From the NCBI GenBank assembly GCA_963777855.1, contig CAVZRW010000015.1, positions 129,561 to 193,560 of the forward strand: DNA of 64,000 bases, read 5' to 3'. Under the pieces are notes generated by a model. The model was not told the DNA's origin. It saw nothing but the letters and a program-made list of their open reading frames with translations, and searched no databases. Shown here piece after piece: positions 27,566-36,700 of this stretch (position 1 is the stretch's first letter; each line of letters starts with the position of its first letter). Position numbers and translations under genes: made by a program. The DNA comes from Prado023 sp963777855. GTDB taxonomy: Bacteria > Actinomycetota > Actinomycetes > S36-B12 > CAIYMF01.

Positions 27566-28987
27566 TCACGCCACCCGCCGGGGCGTCACCCCGGTGTCGT
27601 TGGGGTGCGAGAACGTGGTGGCGCCCTGGGGGCTGGTCCACTTCAGTACGTGGCCGGCCAGCGCCTCGACGGTCCAGTCGCTCTCGTGCTTGAGCCCGTG
27701 GTGGCGCCGGCACAGGGCGTGCAGGTTCTCGGCGCTCGTCGGACCGAGGGGGAACGGCACCAGGTGGTCGAGGTCGCACTCCCACGCGGGCACCTCGCAG
27801 CCAGGGAAGCGGCAGGTGCCGTCGCGCAGGCGGACGTGCCTGTCGAGGGCGGCGGGCGGCCGGTAGGACAGCGTGCCGACGTCGAGCACCGCTCTGGACG
27901 TTCCACAGGTCAGCACGTGTCGCCAGCGGGCATCCCCAGCGGCCAGTCGTCGGGCAGCGTCGGCCGGGATCACTCCGAAGCCGTTGATCAGGCCCGGGGC
28001 GTCGCTGAGCCCCGCGAGGGACTCGATGGGGATCGTGACGTTCACGACCGTCTCCGCGCGCGGGCGACTCGGCCCGGGGGAGCCGAGCTGCTCCCCGCCG
28101 CCGGCCACCGCGACGGGAGCCGCTGTGCACGGCTCGGCCGCGAGCCCCCCGCCGAGCACGAGGTCCACGAGCGCGCCGGCCATCCAGAGGTCGAAGGGCT
28201 CGCGCACCTGCGTGGCGTCGTTCGACGGGTCCCCGTTGCGGTCGGCCAGCGCGCACTGCCGGATGGCCGCGTAGACACGCTCCGCGTCCTCGCTGGCCAG
28301 ACGTGCCGCGAGGTCGGCGGTGCCGTCTCCACGATGGGTCAGCCAGACGCCACGCTCACCGAGTGCGCGCCTGCGCCGACGTGGCTGGTCTGTGCAGCCG
28401 AGAACCGCCAGGCGGCGCTGCAGGAACAGCTCGAGGCGCCTGGCGGTGTGGTCCTGGGCGTAGGCGAGACCCTCCTCGAACAACTGGGCACAGTCCGCCT
28501 CGTAAGTCGCGAGCGGGATCCCGTCGGTGTCTGCCCGAGGCACCTCGAACAGGGCGTCGGCAAGAATCCGGGCACGGGGCGGGTCCAGCGCTCCGCGGCA
28601 CAGGGCCGCCCACACGTGCGGCTGGTGGCGCAGGGCCTCGGACTGCGTGCGGGTGTACTCGGCCGAGCGACGTGAGACGACCAGCGCGCAGCTGAGCTCG
28701 TCGAGGACCGCATCGCTCGGTGCGCCCGGGAGGGTCTCGTCAGCGACGGCTGCCACGCACGCGGCCCGGAGCGCGGCCACCTGTCGGGACAGTGCCTCGA
28801 CCGCCTCGAGGGACGCCATGGCAGGCGCGAACCACGCGTCCTCGTCGTTCAGCGCACCCACCGCACCGACCGGCCCCCGGAGGTCGGGGCGCTGCCTGAC
28901 GGCAGCCACGACCTGGTCAACCCCCAGCCCGGCCGGATCGATCACCACTCCGCGGGCATCCCGCACCACGAGTTCGAAACCCAGCAC
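27566..28987 (-). CDS. DUF222 / HNH endonuclease-domain protein (13E12 family)
   Basis: A 473-residue member of the DUF222-HNH family that is highly repeated in actinobacteria (REP13E12 in mycobacteria). The N-terminal DUF222 helical domain spans roughly residues 40-300 (VEALSRQVAALRAACVAA; GALDPPRARILADALFEV). The C-terminal HNH zinc-binding nuclease motif is intact: RDGTCRFPGCEVPAWECDLDH, then NLHALCRRHHGLKH. A perfect actinobacterial LexA box lies 19 bp upstream of the start, so expression is probably induced by DNA damage. Mobility or defence roles have been suggested for such families but are unproven. Frame and codon use look normal. Confidence 0.88.
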   Translation of the reverse strand: MLGFELVVRDARGVVIDPAGLGVDQVVAAVRQRPDLRGPVGAVGALNDEDAWFAPAMASLEAVEALSRQVAALRAACVAAVADETLPGAPSDAVLDELSCALVVSRRSAEYTRTQSEALRHQPHVWAALCRGALDPPRARILADALFEVPRADTDGIPLATYEADCAQLFEEGLAYAQDHTARRLELFLQRRLAVLGCTDQPRRRRRALGERGVWLTHRGDGTADLAARLASEDAERVYAAIRQCALADRNGDPSNDATQVREPFDLWMAGALVDLVLGGGLAAEPCTAAPVAVAGGGEQLGSPGPSRPRAETVVNVTIPIESLAGLSDAPGLINGFGVIPADAARRLAAGDARWRHVLTCGTSRAVLDVGTLSYRPPAALDRHVRLRDGTCRFPGCEVPAWECDLDHLVPFPLGPTSAENLHALCRRHHGLKHESDWTVEALAGHVLKWTSPQGATTFSHPNDTGVTPRRVA

Positions 28988-29005
28988 CGCTCCCCCTCAC
29001 GCCAA

Positions 29006-29021
29006 TCGAACACCTGTTCGA
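29006..29021. promoter_or_regulatory. LexA (SOS) box
   Basis: TCGAACACCTGTTCGA matches the actinobacterial LexA consensus TCGAAC-N4-GTTCGA at every defined position. It lies 19-34 bp upstream of the DUF222-HNH start (minus strand) and about 150 bp from ychF (plus strand), so the HNH gene is the likely target. Confidence 0.85.
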
Positions 29022-29155
29022 ACAAGTGCCAGCCTACTACTGCTCTCCGACACCGCCAAACGCCCGAACGAGCCTGTGGACAACGTCCCCCGGCCCCTCC
29101 ACCGCACACGTCCAGCCCTCACGAATGACGGGATCGGCGAACCGCGCGCCGCCGG

Positions 29156-29161
29156 TAGAAT
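29156..29161 (+). promoter_or_regulatory. Candidate leaderless -10 element for ychF
   Basis: TAGAAT ends 8 bases before the ychF GTG start at 29170, placing the likely transcription start at or beside the start codon. Confidence 0.5.
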
Positions 29162-29169
29162 GGCCCGTC

Positions 29170-30243
29170 GTGGCCCTCACCATCGGCATCGTCGGACTGC
29201 CCAACGTCGGCAAGTCCACCCTGTTCAACGCCCTCACCCGTAATGATGTGCTCGCGGCGAACTACCCGTTCGCGACGATCGAGCCCAACACGGGCGTGGT
29301 CGGCGTCCCCGACCCCCGACTCGCGGTGCTGGCGGGCATCTTCGGGTCGCAGAAGATCCTGCCCGCGACGGTGACCTTCGTCGACATCGCCGGCATTGTG
29401 AAGGGTGCCAGCGAGGGCGCCGGGCTCGGCAACAAGTTCCTGGCCAACATCCGCGAGTCCGACGCCATATGCCAGGTGATCCGCGCGTTCTCCGACCCGG
29501 ACGTCGTCCACGTGGACGGGCGAATCTCGCCCAAGGACGACATCGAGGTGATCAACCTCGAGCTCATCCTCGCCGACATGCAGACCCTCGACAAGGCGAT
29601 CCCGCGGCTGCAGAAGGAGGCGCGGATGAACAAGGAGCGCGCGTCCGCGCTCGCTGCCGCCGAGGAGGCGAAGGCCGTGCTCGAGTCCGGGCGAACGATC
29701 TTCGCTGCCGGGCTGGACCGTGAGCCGCTGCGCGAGCTGTTCCTGCTGACCGCCAAGCCGTTCCTCTACGTGTTCAACGTCGACGCCGACGAGTTGGCCG
29801 ACGAAGCGATGCGCAGTGAGCTCAGCGCCCTGGTGGCCCCGGCGGAGGCCGTGTTCCTGGACGCCAAGACCGAGGCCGAGCTGATCGAGCTCGACGAGGC
29901 CGAGGCCCTGGAGCTGCTGGCCTCGATCGGCCAGGAGGAGAGCGGCCTGACCCAGCTCGCCCGGGTCGGGTTCGACACCCTCGGCCTGCAGACGTACCTC
30001 ACCGCCGGGCCCAAGGAGGCCCGCGCTTGGACGATCCATCAGGGCGATACCGCCCCCGAGGCCGCCGGTGTCATCCACACCGACTTCCAGAAGGGCTTCA
30101 TCAAGGCCGAGGTCGTGTCCTTCGAGGACCTGGTCGAGGCGGGGTCGATGGCCGAGGCGAAGGCCCGCGGCAAGGTCCGCATCGAGGGCAAGGAGTACGT
30201 CATGGCCGACGGCGACGTCGTGGAGTTCCGCTTCAACGTGTAG
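29170..30243 (+). CDS. ychF: Redox-regulated ATPase YchF (Obg family)
   Basis: Universal P-loop ATPase associated with the ribosome and stress responses. G1 is IGIVGLPNVGKSTLFNALT, G3 is FVDIAGIVKGASEGAGLG, and the G4 position reads FNVDADE rather than NKxD, which in this family gives ATP over GTP specificity. A coiled-coil domain (residues 130-200) and the C-terminal TGS domain (TAGPKEARAWTIHQGDTAPE, then YVMADGDVVEFRFNV) are complete. The GTG start at 29170 gives 357 residues, matching the family; upstream extensions in the same frame are not conserved-looking. Confidence 0.96.
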   Translation: MALTIGIVGLPNVGKSTLFNALTRNDVLAANYPFATIEPNTGVVGVPDPRLAVLAGIFGSQKILPATVTFVDIAGIVKGASEGAGLGNKFLANIRESDAICQVIRAFSDPDVVHVDGRISPKDDIEVINLELILADMQTLDKAIPRLQKEARMNKERASALAAAEEAKAVLESGRTIFAAGLDREPLRELFLLTAKPFLYVFNVDADELADEAMRSELSALVAPAEAVFLDAKTEAELIELDEAEALELLASIGQEESGLTQLARVGFDTLGLQTYLTAGPKEARAWTIHQGDTAPEAAGVIHTDFQKGFIKAEVVSFEDLVEAGSMAEAKARGKVRIEGKEYVMADGDVVEFRFNV

Positions 30244-30295
30244 TCACCGGGCCCGTACTCGTCGGCGCCACGCCCCGCACTGCCACCATGGCCCC

Positions 30296-30744
30296 GTGAT
30301 CCGAGGGACCCAGCCGACTGACGCCGAGGCCCTGGCGCGCATCTCACGCGAGTCGAGATTCGGCGCCATCCCCGAATACCCCGATCTGCACACCCCTGCC
30401 GAGGACCTCGCGTTCTACCGCGGGCAGGTCGAGGCCCAGCCCAGTCGGGTGTGGGTGGATCGGGACGGATCCGTGGTGGGGTTCGTGATCTGGTCGGGTG
30501 AGTTCATCGATCACCTCTACGTCGCGCCGGGCCATCAGCGCTCGGGGATCGGCTCGCGCCTGCTGGCCCAGGGCCATCGCCGACATGGCCGTCCCGGAGG
30601 TCCGGCTACTGGACCTTCCAGGCGAACGCGTGGGCGGTGGCCTTCTACGCCAAGCACGGCTTCAGGATCCTGGCCGAGACCGACGGGGCAGCCAACGAGG
30701 AACGGATGCCGGACAACCTGCTCGGCTGTCCCACTGCCCGCTGA
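30296..30744 (+). CDS. GNAT-family N-acetyltransferase (two frameshifts)
   Basis: A protein of about 148 residues. The acetyl-CoA-binding motif is seen in DHLYVAPGHQRSGIGSRLLAQ (motif A, with the Q/R-x-x-G-x-G/A loop). After one extra G at about 30570 the frame continues AIADMAVPEVRL, and after an extra base at about 30611 it continues WTFQANAWAVAFYAKHGFRI, the usual GNAT motif B. It starts with GTG 30296 (VIRGTQPTDAEALARIS). The substrate cannot be predicted. A 10-bp tandem repeat starts 6 bp after the stop. Confidence 0.8.
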
Positions 30745-30750
30745 GCCCAC

Positions 30751-30800
30751 GGGCGCGAGCGGGCGCGAGCGGGTGCAAGCGGGCGCGAGCGGGGGCGAGC
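30751..30800. repeat. Five copies of a 10-bp tandem repeat (GGGCGCGAGC)
   Basis: Exact or near-exact decamers run head to tail: GGGCGCGAGC, GGGCGCGAGC, GGGTGCAAGC, GGGCGCGAGC, GGGGGCGAGC. They lie in the gap between the acetyltransferase and the aldo-keto reductase. Confidence 0.9.
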
Positions 30801-30979
30801 GGGCGTTCCCTCGCATGGCCCTACCCGTCGGATGCCCAGACCCATCCACGGCGCCGTCACCTCAGTCGACGGTTAGAGGGCCGGAGCACGCGGGTCATCG
30901 CAGCTCGGCGTACGGTCGGTCGCCGCCGGGGTCCTTCGGTACCGCGCGCACGGTCCACGAGCGCTGCCATGCTGGAGCG

Positions 30980-31957
30980 ATGACCCACCTCACCCTCAGC
31001 TCCGGCGACCAGCTGCCCACCCTCGGCCTGGGCACGTGGAAGATCGCCCGCGGCGCCACCGCCGACACCGTCCACGCCGCCCTCGCAGCCGGATACCGAC
31101 ACCTGGACTGTGCCTGCGACTACGGCAACGAGGTCGAGGTCGGCCAGGGCATCGCGCGCGCCATCGCCGAGGGGCTGGTCACCCGCGAGGACCTGTGGGT
31201 CACCTCCAAGCTCTGGAACACCTACCACCGCCCCGAGCACGTGGGACCGGCACTGCGGCGGTCGCTGTCCGACCTCGGCCTGGAGTACCTGGACCTCTAC
31301 CTGATCCACTTCCCCATCTCGTTGCGGTTCGTGCCCTTCGAGGAGCGCTACCCCCCGGAATGGGTGTTCGATCCGGCGGCAGCCGAGCCCCGCATGGAGT
31401 TCGACCCCGTGCCGCTGGCCCGCACCTGGGCCGCGATGGAGCAGCTGGTCGAGGCCGGACTGGTGCGCAACCTCGGCGTGTGCAACATGACCACCGGCCT
31501 GCTCAGCGACCTGATGGCCGGCGCCCGGGTCCAACCCGCGGTGCTCCAGGTGGAGATGCACCCGTACCTGACCCAGGCGCGGCTGCTGCGCTTCGCCACC
31601 GAGCACGGGATCGCCGTCACGGCATTCTCCCCATTGGGCGCCGGCAGCTACGTGGGCATCGGCATGGCCGAGGCCAGCCAGTCTGCGCTCGAGGATCCGG
31701 TGGTCCGCGGGATCGCCGCGCGCGTGGACGTCACGCCGGCGCAGGTCCTGCTCGCGTGGGGGATCCAGCGCGGGACAGCCGTGGTCCCGAAGAGCTCGTC
31801 GGTGGCCCGCCTGACCGAGAACCTGGCCGCGCTCGACGTTCGCCTGAACGCCGACGACATGGCCGCGATCAGTGCGCTGGACCGCCACCTGCGCTTCAAC
31901 GACCCCGGCCACTTCTGCGAGGCGGCGTTCGCCACCTTCTGCCCGATCTTCGACTGA
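30980..31957 (+). CDS. Aldo-keto reductase, xylose-reductase-like (AKR2 type)
   Basis: An NAD(P)H-dependent aldehyde/ketose reductase of 325 residues. The catalytic tetrad is visible: Asp43 and Tyr48 (HLDCACDYGNE), the Lys in VTSKLWNTYH and the His in LYLIHFPISL. The segment LRFVPFEERYPPEWVFDP closely recalls the loop of yeast xylose reductases and is unusual in bacterial AKRs, which are commonly about 270-280 residues. Cofactor contacts lie in VVPKSSSVARLTENL. It probably reduces an aldopentose or a similar aldehyde; substrate is inferred. The next gene starts 24 bp downstream, so the two may be cotranscribed. Confidence 0.88.
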   Translation: MTHLTLSSGDQLPTLGLGTWKIARGATADTVHAALAAGYRHLDCACDYGNEVEVGQGIARAIAEGLVTREDLWVTSKLWNTYHRPEHVGPALRRSLSDLGLEYLDLYLIHFPISLRFVPFEERYPPEWVFDPAAAEPRMEFDPVPLARTWAAMEQLVEAGLVRNLGVCNMTTGLLSDLMAGARVQPAVLQVEMHPYLTQARLLRFATEHGIAVTAFSPLGAGSYVGIGMAEASQSALEDPVVRGIAARVDVTPAQVLLAWGIQRGTAVVPKSSSVARLTENLAALDVRLNADDMAAISALDRHLRFNDPGHFCEAAFATFCPIFD

Positions 31958-31980
31958 GCCGGCCGGATAGGTCTCGCCCC

Positions 31981-32688
31981 ATGGAGATCCTCCTCGTCCC
32001 CGGCCTGTGGCTCGACGGATCGTCGTGGGACCAGGTCGTGCCCGCCCTCGCAGCAGCGGGTCACCACACCCACGCCCTGACCCTGCCGGGCATGCACGCG
32101 GACGACACCGACCGCGCCGGGGTCACCCTCGCCGACCACGTGGACGCCGTCGTCGCGGCCCTCGACGGCCTCGACCCCGCTGCCGGACCCGCCGTGCTCG
32201 TCGGCCACTCGGCCGGCGGTGCCTTGGTCCACGCCGCCGCCGACGCCCGCCCCGACCGCATCGCACGCGTCATCCACGTCGCCAGCGAGCCGCGCGCCGA
32301 CGGTGACGCCGCGGGCGAGTTCCCGATCGTCGACGGGCTCGTGCCCTTCCCCGAGTGGTCGTTCTTCGACGAGGAGATGGTCGCCGACCTCGACGAGGAC
32401 CTGCGCGCCACGATGCGGGCGCGAGCGCTGCCGAGCCCGGCGCGGGTCACCACGGACCCGCTGCACCTGACCGGCGACCGTCGCTACGACGTGCCCACCA
32501 CGGTGATCGCCTGCGAGTACCCCGTGGGGATGCTGCGCGCGTGGATGGCGCAGGGACACCCCGGGGTCCGGGAGCTGGCGGCCATGCGCGACCTGACCCT
32601 CGTCGACCTGCCCGGTGGGCACTGGCCCCAGTACAGCCGTCCCGACGAGCTGGCCGGCGTCCTGCTCGCCAGCCTGGCTCCGGAGTAG
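31981..32688 (+). CDS. Alpha/beta hydrolase
   Basis: A 235-residue serine hydrolase. The oxyanion region is LLVPGLWLDGSSWDQVV, the nucleophile elbow is LVGHSAGGALVHAAA (Ser near residue 82), and the C-terminal His lies in LPGGHWPQYSRPDELAGVL. The acid residue is less certain (DLTLVDLP or DVPTTVIACEY region). It resembles the general esterase/haloalkane-dehalogenase-like group. The substrate is unknown. It is immediately downstream of the aldo-keto reductase. Confidence 0.85.
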   Translation: MEILLVPGLWLDGSSWDQVVPALAAAGHHTHALTLPGMHADDTDRAGVTLADHVDAVVAALDGLDPAAGPAVLVGHSAGGALVHAAADARPDRIARVIHVASEPRADGDAAGEFPIVDGLVPFPEWSFFDEEMVADLDEDLRATMRARALPSPARVTTDPLHLTGDRRYDVPTTVIACEYPVGMLRAWMAQGHPGVRELAAMRDLTLVDLPGGHWPQYSRPDELAGVLLASLAPE

Positions 32689-32736
32689 CCCGCCCCGCCC
32701 TCCCCAGCCCAGCCCGCCCCGCCCTCCTCAGCCCAG
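32689..32736. repeat. Two 24-bp tandem repeats (C-rich)
   Basis: A 24-bp unit beginning CCCGCCCCGCCCTCCCCAGC at 32689 is repeated at 32713 with one change, followed by a partial third copy (AGCCCGCCTCAGCCCGG). The array lies between two convergent genes. Confidence 0.8.
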
Positions 32737-32786
32737 CCCGCCTCAGCCCGGCCCCCCGCCCAGCGGGCCCGATCCCGTCGAGGCCG

Positions 32787-33599
32787 TCAGGGCAGGTCCA
32801 GGACCATCCCCTCGCGGGCCACCACCACCGCACCGACTGCGCCGAACTCCTGGGCGATCCCGTCCAGGGCCGCGTCGGTGCGCTGCGGTCCGTGGTGGAA
32901 CAGCACCAGCGAGCCGACGGAGGCCCGCTGCGCGAGGGCGAGGGCCTCATCGACGGTCGCATGGCCGTAGTCGACGGCGCGGGGGCGCTCCTGGGCCAGG
33001 AACTGCGCGTCGTGGATGAGCACATCGACGCCTCGCAGGGCGGCGATGGCCTCGTCGCTGACCCCGATGGCCGGGGCGTGGTCCGGCACGTAGGCGATGC
33101 TCGAGCCCCCGGCGCTGACCCGGTACCCGAACGTCCGCCCGCCCTTGTGGCCGACCTCGAAGGCCGTCACCGCGAAGCCGGGCACCTCCACCGGCCCGGG
33201 CGAGGCCGAGTGGAACGTCCAGCGGCCCTTGAGGCCCTCCGGGGTGATCGGGAACGCGGGCGGCGACATGAGCTGGGCGAGCAGGTCGCGCGCGCTGAGC
33301 CCGTCCTCGCCGGGCACGTGGACCTCGACCACGGCGTCGTCGCGGTCCCCGGCGGCGAAGAAGGGGATGCCCTGCACATGGTCCCAGTGCAGGTGGGACA
33401 GCAGGATCGTGCCCTGGTAGGCACCGGTGCCGAGCAGCCCCGTGAGGCTGCGGATCCCCGTGCCGGCGTCGAGGGCGAGCGTGGGTGCTGCGGCCTCGTC
33501 GAGGGCCACGGCGACGCAGGACGTGTGGCCGCCGTAGCCGACGAAGTCGGCGCCCGGTGCCGGGGTCGAGCCGCGTACGCCCAGGAAGGTCACTCGCAT
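32787..33599 (-). CDS. MBL-fold metallo-hydrolase (candidate phosphodiesterase)
   Basis: A 270-residue protein of the RNase Z/PhnP/cyclic-phosphodiesterase-like MBL branch. The N-terminus MRVTFLGVRGSTPAPG and GGHTSCVAVALDE are typical. The first metal motif is LLSHLHWDHVQGIPFF (HxHxDH); further ligands are in VAYVPDHAP-like SIAYVPDHAPAIG, VLIHDAQF and HATVDEALALA, with LVLFHHGPQRTD near the end. It is divergent from the cyclase gene with 104 bp between starts. A role in cyclic-nucleotide hydrolysis would fit that position but is inference only. Confidence 0.82.
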   Translation of the reverse strand: MRVTFLGVRGSTPAPGADFVGYGGHTSCVAVALDEAAAPTLALDAGTGIRSLTGLLGTGAYQGTILLSHLHWDHVQGIPFFAAGDRDDAVVEVHVPGEDGLSARDLLAQLMSPPAFPITPEGLKGRWTFHSASPGPVEVPGFAVTAFEVGHKGGRTFGYRVSAGGSSIAYVPDHAPAIGVSDEAIAALRGVDVLIHDAQFLAQERPRAVDYGHATVDEALALAQRASVGSLVLFHHGPQRTDAALDGIAQEFGAVGAVVVAREGMVLDLP

Positions 33600-33703
33600 G
33601 CTCGTCCCCCACTCTGCTCGGGCGCACCGTCCCTGCCCGGGGGCAGTTCCGTGTGTCATTCTAGGCGGGCTCCCACCGCCCCCCGAGTCAGGCCGATGCA
33701 CCG

Positions 33704-36700
33704 ATGACCGACCTGCGCCGGCACGTGCCGCCGCTGACCCTGGAGTGGGACCGTGAGGCGCCCGGACGCCTGTGGCGCCCGGTGGACGGCACGCTGGTCT
33801 TCGCCGACGTCTCCGGGTTCACCGCGCTCACCGAGCGGCTCTCGCGTCGCGGGCGGATCGGCGCCGAGGAGATCGTCGAGACCCTGAACCTCGTCTTCGG
33901 ACCGATGCTGCACATCGCGGCTGCACGCGGCGGCCAGCTGCTGAAGTTCGGTGGGGACGCGCTGCTGTTCCTGTTCCAGGGGCAGGGCCACGCCGAGCAG
34001 GCGTCTGACGCCGCCGTCGAGATGCGCGCCGGGCTCCGCCGGTCGGCCGCGGTCGCCTCGTCGGTGGGACGGCTCGGCCTGTCCATGTCGGTGGGCATCC
34101 ACTCCGGCGAGGTGGACCTCTTCCTCGTGGGCGCACCGAGCCGCGAGCTGCTCGTGCTCGGACCCGCCGCGACCGCGACGGCCGCCGCCGAGTCGGTCGC
34201 CGATCCGGGCCAGATCGTGGTCACCCCGGGCACCGCGCAGCGCCTGCCCACCGGGGCGACGCGGGACCGGGGGGACGGCACCCTCGTGCTGCGTCGGCGC
34301 ATCGCGCGCAGCGCGCCGCCCGGATCAGCCCCCGTGCCGTGGGCCTCCCAAGGGCTGCTGGGCACCCTGTTCCCACAGGCGCTGGGCGACTACCTGGCCC
34401 CGGGGGCACCCGACCCCGAGCACCGGATCGCCGTGATCGCGTTCGTCCGGTTCTCCGGCACCGACGCCGTGCTGGCCGACGAGGGCCCGGAGGTCCTGGC
34501 CGAGCGGCTGCACGAGGTGGTGACCCTGGTGCAGCAGGCCCTCGCCGCTGAGGGCGTGACCCTGCTGGCCACGGACCTCGACCGCGACGGCGGCAAGTTC
34601 TTCCTCGGCAGCGGCGTGCCCGTCGGCTCCGAGGACGACGACGGCCGGATGCTGCGCGCCCTGCGCCGGGTGGTCGAGGCCAGCAGCCCGCTGCCCCTGC
34701 AGGCGGGGGTCAACCGCGGCCACGTGTTCGCCGCCGAGGTGGGCGTCGCCCAGCGCGCGGCCTACTCGGCGATGGGCGACACCACGAACACCGCCGCCCG
34801 CATCACCGGCCGGGCCCCGGCCGGGGCCATCTACGCCCATCCCGCGGTGCTCGAGCACTCGCGGACCCGGTTCGCCGTCACCCCGGCGGGCCCGTTCGCG
34901 ATGAAGGGGAAGGCCGCCCCCCTGCTCGTGTTCGACGTGGGTCCGGAGACCGGTGTCCGCGAGGCCCAGGCCGTGGCCCGCCTGCCCTTCCTCGGTCGAG
35001 ACGACGAGGTGGGCCGGGCGCGCGCGATCCTGGCCGAGGCCCTGTCGGGGACGGGGGGCGCGCTCAGCGTCGTCGGGCCCTCGGGGATCGGCAAGTCGCG
35101 ACTCGTGCGCGAGGCCCTCGACGGTGTGGCCGTCGACCACCTGCTGGCCCTGCGGGCCGAGCCCTACGGAGCGGCCAGCGCCTACCGGGTGCTGCGCGAT
35201 CCGCTGCGCGCGGCCCTGGGGATCGCCCGCGACGAGCCCGCGGCGATGGGCGCCGCGCTGCTCGCTGCGCTGGACCGCCTCGCCCCGCACCTGCGGGGAG
35301 TGTCACCGCTGCTCGCCGACGTGCTGCAGGTGGAGGTCCCGCCGACGGCCGAGGTCGGCCAGCTCGATGCCCAGTTCCGCCCCGACGTCCTGGCTGAGGC
35401 GATGGTGGCGCTGCTCGACGTGCTCCTGCCCGGGCGACTGGTGGTCCTGGTCGAGGAGGCCCACTGGGCCGACGCCGCCTCGGCCAGGCTGCTCGAGCGA
35501 CTCACCTCCGCTGCGCAGGGCCGGCCCTGGGCCGTCGTCGGCGTCCGCCGGGCGCGGACCGGCGGGTTCGACCCACCCGGGGCGAGCGAGATCGAGCTCG
35601 GACCCCTGCCCGCAGCCGTGATCGAGCAGCTGGTGATCGCCGCCACCGAGGCCACGCCGCTGCGTCCGCACGAGGTCGCCGCGGTGGTGGACCGCGCCGA
35701 GGGGAACCCCCTGTACGTGGAGGAGGTGACCCGTGCCGCCGTGGGGGCGGGCTCCCTCGACGAGCTCCCCGAGACGGTCGGCGCCGCCCTCGGTGCCCAG
35801 ATCGACCAGCTGGCCCCGCCCGCCCGACGGGTCCTGCGCTACTGCTCGGTCCTGGGCCGCAGCTTCCGCGTGGAGGTGCTGCGCCGCACCCTGGCCGAGG
35901 ATGGGCTGCCGCTGCTGGCGGCGGACCTCGCGGCCCTCGGGGAGTTCCTCGCCCCCGATGGTCCCGACCGCCTGCGGTTCCGCACGAGCCTGGTCCGCGA
36001 CGCCGCCTACGAGGGCCTGGCCTACCGGGCGCGGGCCCGCCTGCACCGGGCCGCCGGGGAGGCCCTCGAGCGGATGAGCACCGACCTCGACGCCGATGCC
36101 CCCACCCTGGCCGTGCACTTCTGGCGGGCCGGCGACGCGCCGCGCACGTGGCGCTACGCGCTGCGCGCCGGGGAGGCGGCGCGCGCGGCCTCGGCCAACG
36201 CCGACGCTGCCGAGTCCTACGACCGGGCCCTGGAGGTCAGCCGCCGCGTGCCGGGGCTCACCGACGCCGAACGCGCCCGCACGTGGGCGGTGCTCGGGGA
36301 GCTCCGCGAGCTGGCCGGGGTCCTCGACGGCTCCGTCGAGGCCTATGGCCGCGCGGCCGCGCTGAGCGCCGACCCCGTCGAGCGGGCCGCGCTGCTGGCC
36401 CGCCGGGCCCGGGTCCACGAACGCTCCGGGGCCTACGTGCGCGGCCTGCGCGAGGTCGCCCGCGCCCGTGCCCTGCTCGTCGGGGCGCAGGGTCCGCACG
36501 CGCAGCGGGTCGCGGTGCAGCTGGACACGCTGGTGGCGCTGATCCGCCTCGGCCAGGACAAGCCCCGCCTGGCCCGCACCTGGGCGCTGCGCGCCGCCGA
36601 GGCTGCCCGGCACACCGACGACCCGCCGACGCTGGTCCAGGCCCTGTGCGCCATCGACTTCGCCGAGATCCAGCTCGGCCACGCCGACGTCGGGCGGCAC

